From G965220825 sp965220825 (GTDB lineage: Bacteria; Pseudomonadota; Alphaproteobacteria; UBA828), in contig OZ244839.1 in the NCBI GenBank assembly GCA_965220825.1, forward strand, positions 868,001 through 932,000: DNA of 64,000 nucleotides, given 5' to 3'. Below, piece after piece: positions 60,226-64,000 of this stretch. The translations under genes were made by a program, and so were the position numbers. The notes under the pieces were generated by a model. The model searched no databases, was not told the origin of the DNA, and saw nothing but the letters and a program-made list of their open reading frames with translations. Each line of letters opens with the position of its first letter. Within the stretch, counting starts at the first letter, position 1.

Positions 60226-62304
60226 ATGGCGAACACGCGCGACCTCTTCTCCGACATGGATGCGGCACCTCGCAAGAGGACGGCCCGCACCCCGTCGCGC
60301 AAGAAGCGGCCCGCCAAATCCGCCACCGCGAAAGCGCCCAAACCGGCATCCGGCGGCGGACGGTCCGCAGGATCCGCAGACAACTATACCGCGCACGACA
60401 TCGAGATTCTCGAAGGACTCGAGCCGGTGCGCCGGCGGCCCGGCATGTATATCGGCGGCACCGACGCCCGCGCGCTCCACCACCTTTTCGCCGAGCTCAT
60501 CGACAATGCCATGGACGAGGTCATCGAGGGCCACGCGGGCTGGATCGAGGTCGCACTGCAGCCGGACGGCTCGGCGTCGGTCCGGGACAACGGACGCGGC
60601 ATCCCGGTGGACCCGCATCCGAAATACGACAATGTCTCGGCCCTCGAAGTGATTCTCACCACACTCCATTCCGGCGGCAAGTTCGGCGACAAGGCCTATG
60701 CGACCTCCGGCGGCCTGCATGGGGTCGGTCTTTCGGTGGTGAACGCGCTCTCGGATTCGCTCACCGTCGAGATCGCACGGGATCGCAGGCTCTGGCGGCA
60801 AAGCTATGTGCGCGGCCTCCCGGCCGGGCCGGTGGAAGATGCGGGCCCCGTGACCAATCGGCGCGGCACCATGGTGCGCTTCCACCCCGACCCGGAGATT
60901 TTCGGCGCGACGCTCCGTTTCGATCCGGCGGCGCTGTTCGAGATGGCGCGCAGCAAGGCCTATCTGCATCGGGGTGTGGAAATCCGCTGGTCCTGCGACG
61001 CGTCGCTTGCCGCGGGAAGCGACGCGCCGGAGAGCGCCGTGCTGCGGTTTCCGGGCGGCCTCGCCGACCACCTCACGGCGCTTGTCGGCAGGCGCGCGAC
61101 CGTGACGCCAACGCCCTTCGCCGGGCAGGGCACGCTCAATGGCGGCGCCGGGCGGATCGAATGGGCGGTCGCATGGCCGGAGGACGAAGAAGGCGCCGTC
61201 GCCTCCCACTGCAACACCGTGCCGACGCCCGCCGGCGGCAGCCACGAAGCGGGCATGCGGAGCGCCCTCTCCCAGGGCCTCAAGGCCTATGGCGAACTGA
61301 CGGGCAACCGACGCGCGGGCCGCATCATCGCAGAAGATGCGGTGGGCGCCGCCTGTGCGCTCCTCTCGATTTTTCTGCGCGATCCGCAGTTCCAGGGGCA
61401 GACAAAGGAGCGCCTCGCCTCGCCCGAAGCCGGACGTCTGGTGGAGAGCGCGCTCCGGGATCATTTCGACCACTGGCTTTCGGCGGATCCGGCCGCCGCC
61501 AACCTGCTTCTCGCGCATGCCATCGAGCGGGCGGAAGAGCGGCTGCGGCGCAAGAAGGACCGGGAGATCGCCCGCAAGCGCGCAACAAGGCGAACGCGGC
61601 TTCCCGGCAAGCTCGCCGATTGCGCGCGCTCGGCGGCTTCGGGTACGGAGCTCTTCCTCGTCGAGGGCGATTCCGCGGGCGGATCGGCCAAGCAGGCACG
61701 CAACCGGGAGACCCAGGCCGTGCTGCCGCTGCGCGGAAAGATCCTGAACGTCGCGAGCGCCAGTGCCGACAAGCTTCGCGGCAACAAGGAACTCGACGAT
61801 CTCGCCCAGGCACTCGGCTGCGGCGCGGGCGGGCGCTTCGACGAAGACGCGCTGCGCTATGAGCGGGTGATCGTGATGACCGACGCCGATGTGGACGGCG
61901 CCCACATCGCGGCGCTGCTGATGACGTTCTTCTACCGGCAGATGCCGGGCCTGATCGAGACCGGGCATCTGTTTCTCGCCCGTCCGCCGCTCTACCGCCT
62001 CGCGCGGGGTGGCGAAACCCGGTATGCGCGGGACGATGCGGATCGCGACCGCCTGCTGCGCACCGTCTTCAACGGCTCCGGCAAAGTGGAGATAAGCCGC
62101 TTCAAGGGCCTCGGCGAGATGCCGCCGGCCCAGCTCAAGGAAACCACCATGGACCCGGCGAAGCGCACCCTGCTCCGGGTGGAGATCGGCGCGGACGGCG
62201 CAGCGGTCGCCCGTCGGGTGGAAGACCTGATGGGCCGCCAGCCCGCCTCTCGCCTCGCTTTCATCCAGGCCAACGCCGACGGCGCGATAGACTTGGACCT
62301 TTAG
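60226..62304 (+). CDS. parE: DNA topoisomerase IV subunit B
   Basis: 692-aa ATPase subunit of topoisomerase IV, which unlinks sister chromosomes. A basic, low-complexity N-terminus of about 50 residues precedes the GHKL ATPase (LEPVRRRPGMYIGGTDARAL, IDNAMDEVIEGH, DNGRGIPVDPHP, TSGGLHGVGLSVVNALS), the transducer (HCNTVPTPAGGSHEAG), and the TOPRIM part (LVEGDSAGGSAKQAR, IVMTDADVDGAHIAALL). The end, ISRFKGLGEMPPAQLKETTM, is the ParE/GyrB tail. The ParE rather than GyrB choice rests on KTL-type HSGGKFGDKAYATSGG and short overall length. A longer frame begins upstream but is a shadow of the aminotransferase. Confidence 0.93.
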   Translation: MANTRDLFSDMDAAPRKRTARTPSRKKRPAKSATAKAPKPASGGGRSAGSADNYTAHDIEILEGLEPVRRRPGMYIGGTDARALHHLFAELIDNAMDEVIEGHAGWIEVALQPDGSASVRDNGRGIPVDPHPKYDNVSALEVILTTLHSGGKFGDKAYATSGGLHGVGLSVVNALSDSLTVEIARDRRLWRQSYVRGLPAGPVEDAGPVTNRRGTMVRFHPDPEIFGATLRFDPAALFEMARSKAYLHRGVEIRWSCDASLAAGSDAPESAVLRFPGGLADHLTALVGRRATVTPTPFAGQGTLNGGAGRIEWAVAWPEDEEGAVASHCNTVPTPAGGSHEAGMRSALSQGLKAYGELTGNRRAGRIIAEDAVGAACALLSIFLRDPQFQGQTKERLASPEAGRLVESALRDHFDHWLSADPAAANLLLAHAIERAEERLRRKKDREIARKRATRRTRLPGKLADCARSAASGTELFLVEGDSAGGSAKQARNRETQAVLPLRGKILNVASASADKLRGNKELDDLAQALGCGAGGRFDEDALRYERVIVMTDADVDGAHIAALLMTFFYRQMPGLIETGHLFLARPPLYRLARGGETRYARDDADRDRLLRTVFNGSGKVEISRFKGLGEMPPAQLKETTMDPAKRTLLRVEIGADGAAVARRVEDLMGRQPASRLAFIQANADGAIDLDL

Positions 62305-62357
62305 GTCCGCATTTCCCGTGCGCCTTGGAGCCGTCGTGGCGTGCTGGGCCAAGCGAA

Positions 62358-62392
62358 CGGGACGGAGGGTCTTACGACCGCCGTCCGTCCCG
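62358..62392. terminator. Inverted repeat between convergent parE and aceA
   Basis: CGGGACGGA (62358-62366) and TCCGTCCCG (62384-62392) form a perfect 9-bp stem, and GGTC/GACC inside can extend the structure. It lies in the 164-base gap between two convergent genes with nothing else recognisable there. T tracts are absent on both sides, so bidirectional termination is an inference from position. Confidence 0.5.
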
Positions 62393-62468
62393 TCTTCGCC
62401 CATGGCAACAAAACATGCGGGCCTGGAGACCCGTCTCCGGCCGTGGCAAAGGAGCGCGCCGGTGTGTT

Positions 62469-63782
62469 TCAGGCGGCGCGATGTTCCGCGAGGGCTTCGG
62501 CGCTGCCGTCGAACTGGTCGAGTTCGGTGGAGCCCGCCATGGCGGCCGTCTCCGCGGCGCCTCCCGCGATGGCCGCGCTCACGGCATCGAAATAGGCCGC
62601 TCCCACCTCCCTCTGGTGGCGAACCGCTGTGTAGCCTGCACCCTCGGATGCGAACTCCGCCTCCTGAAGCGACGAATAGGCGGCCATGCCGCACTCGCGA
62701 TAGCCGCGCGCGAGTTCGAACATGCCGTGGTTCAGGCTGTGGAAGCCGGCAAGCGTCACGAACTGGAACTTGAAGCCCATCGCGGCCAGTTCGCGCTGGA
62801 AGCGGGCGATGGCCGATTCGCCGAGATTGCTCCGCCAATTGAAGGACGGCGAACAGTTGTAGGCGAGCATCTTGCCCGGGAACGACTCATGGATGGCCTC
62901 GGCGAAGGTCCGTGCCTGGTCGAGGTCGGGCGTCGACGTTTCCATCCAGAGAAGGTCCGCATAGGGCGCATAGGCAAGCCCGCGGGCGATGCAGCGCGCC
63001 ATGCCCTCGCCCTCGCGCAGCCTGTGGAAGCCCTCAGCGGTCCGTTCTCCGGTGGTGAACCGCCGGTCGCGCTCGTCGACGTCGCTGGTGAGAAGCTTCG
63101 CACTGTCGGCATCGGTCCGTGCGACGAGGACGGTCGCCACGCCGCACACGTCGGCCGCAAGCCGCGCGGCGGCAAGATTGCGTATATGTGCGCCGGTCGG
63201 GATGAGCACCTTGCCGCCCATATGGCCGCATTTCTTCTCCGACGCGAGCTGATCCTCGAAATGGAACCCGCCGACGCCCGCCTCGATATAGGCCTTGGCG
63301 ATCTCGAACGCGTTCAGCGGGCCGCCGAAGCCGGCTTCCGCGTCCGCCACGATCGGCGCAAGCCACTCGGTTCCGCGCCGTCCGTCCACCGAATCGATCT
63401 GATCGGCTCGTTGGAGTGCCCGGTTGATGCGCCGTGCCAGCGCGGGCCCGCTATCCGCAGGGTAGAGGCTCTGGTCGGGATAGGTCTGGCCCGCCCCATT
63501 GGCATCCGCCGCCACCTGCCAGCCCGAGAGATAGATGGCCTTGAGACCCGCACGCACCATCTGCACGGCCTGGCCGCCGGTCATTGCGCCAAGGGCGTGG
63601 ATGTAGTCCTCGGTCTGCAGCAGGTGCCAAAGCTTCGCGGCGGCGCGCTCGGCCAGCATGTACCGGGCCGGGAACGTGCCCCGCAGCGCGGCGACCTTGT
63701 CTGCGCCGTAATCGCGGCGAATGCCGTCGAAACGCCCCTGGGGCGCGTCGTGAAGCAGGGTCTGGATCGAAGTCGCGCTCAT
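62469..63782 (-). CDS. aceA: Isocitrate lyase
   Basis: 437-aa glyoxylate-shunt enzyme splitting isocitrate to glyoxylate and succinate. Characteristic: YIHALGAMTGGQAVQMVRAG, LSGWQVAADAN, PIVADAEAGFGGPLNAFE, the active-site cysteine in ASEKKCGHMGGKVLIPT, LVARTDADSAKLL and AYNCSPSFNW. Length fits the bacterial short form. ATG 63782 lies one base after the aceB stop, with GGAGG inside the aceB tail as ribosome-binding site, so the two shunt genes are coupled on one message. Confidence 0.96.
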   Translation of the reverse strand: MSATSIQTLLHDAPQGRFDGIRRDYGADKVAALRGTFPARYMLAERAAAKLWHLLQTEDYIHALGAMTGGQAVQMVRAGLKAIYLSGWQVAADANGAGQTYPDQSLYPADSGPALARRINRALQRADQIDSVDGRRGTEWLAPIVADAEAGFGGPLNAFEIAKAYIEAGVGGFHFEDQLASEKKCGHMGGKVLIPTGAHIRNLAAARLAADVCGVATVLVARTDADSAKLLTSDVDERDRRFTTGERTAEGFHRLREGEGMARCIARGLAYAPYADLLWMETSTPDLDQARTFAEAIHESFPGKMLAYNCSPSFNWRSNLGESAIARFQRELAAMGFKFQFVTLAGFHSLNHGMFELARGYRECGMAAYSSLQEAEFASEGAGYTAVRHQREVGAAYFDAVSAAIAGGAAETAAMAGSTELDQFDGSAEALAEHRAA

Positions 63783-63783
63783 C

Positions 63784-64000
63784 TCATTCCTCCGGCTCGC
63801 GGGTGCTGTCGTGGATCTCGTTCAACGCCCGATAGGCGGGCAGGGTCAGAAAGTCCGGAAATGCCTCCTCCGTCGCGCTGGCGGCGAACAGAGCCGTCGC
63901 ACGGTCGAAATGTCCGTCGGCGAAACCGGTCTCGCCGAGCGCCGCCTTCAGCTTGCCGGTTTCCTCGGCAATCAGGTCCTCGACGAGGGAGCGATCAACT
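63784..64000 (-). CDS. aceB: Malate synthase A, C-terminal end (gene continues beyond window)
   Basis: Only the last 71 codons are visible. The translated end contains LVEDLIAEETGKL, ATALFAASATEEAFPDF and LTLPAYRALNEI, the recognisable tail of malate synthase A, which condenses glyoxylate with acetyl-CoA. Followed one base later by aceA, so the glyoxylate shunt forms a two-gene unit here, allowing growth on acetate, C2 units or fatty acids. Confidence 0.88.
   Translation of the reverse strand, partial: VDRSLVEDLIAEETGKLKAALGETGFADGHFDRATALFAASATEEAFPDFLTLPAYRALNEIHDSTREPEE

Noticed and set aside
60124..62838. A minus-strand frame of about 900 codons across parE
   Set aside because: Antisense to ParE GHKL and TOPRIM motifs, no family resemblance.

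Overview
The window is GC-rich, densely coded DNA that looks like the chromosome of an alphaproteobacterium. The best pointers are the sdhE-mfd pair transcribed away from recG, a parE, and paired ppk-ppx and aceB-aceA genes. I recognised no transposase, integrase, phage gene, rRNA or CRISPR array. Two leucine tRNAs are present.

Left part (1-15.5 kb): mfd (cut by the left edge), sdhE, recG and a secreted DUF192 protein. Next is a TPP-riboswitch-controlled ThiZ-ThiX-ThiY transporter, then a ten-gene Mrp-type cation/proton antiporter operon. That operon has three separate large NuoL/M/N-like subunits and no fused MrpA. A damaged antitoxin remnant follows.

15.9-21.8 kb: a maturation module for a molybdenum hydroxylase (CoxG, a MobB-like protein without a P-loop, CoxD, XdhC in two halves, a MoeA-like/MocA-like fusion) ending in a phnW-family aminotransferase. 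The matching structural genes (FAD, 2Fe-2S and Mo subunits) lie about 30 kb away at 49-52.8 kb, divergent from a ureAB-ureC-ureD set.

21.7-36 kb is the least ordinary region. A leftward operon (polysaccharide-deacetylase-fold hydrolase, DUF3891 protein, zinc-type oxidoreductase, an ABC-ATPase-like protein that lost every catalytic motif) diverges from a rightward operon that ends in a strong terminator. The rightward operon encodes an Lrp-type regulator, a single-chain protein of three RidA domains, a four-gene soluble diiron monooxygenase lacking its ferredoxin and reductase, and a NitT/TauT-type ABC importer. A class III aminotransferase and a canonical RidA converge on it. I read this as a candidate undescribed catabolic system for an imported, probably nitrogen-containing, compound. 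The substrate is not deducible from sequence alone.

36-64 kb: an NAD-linked formate dehydrogenase (fused NuoE/NuoF-type subunit plus catalytic subunit) with a DUF364 protein, a divergent adenine-deaminase-like amidohydrolase, tRNA-Leu(TAA)-cinA-tRNA-Leu(CAA)-ppx-ppk on the minus strand, the molybdenum hydroxylase, the urease genes, an aspartate-type aminotransferase, MsrP without MsrQ, a dialkylglycine-decarboxylase-like aminotransferase, parE, and the glyoxylate-shunt pair aceA and aceB (aceB cut by the right edge).
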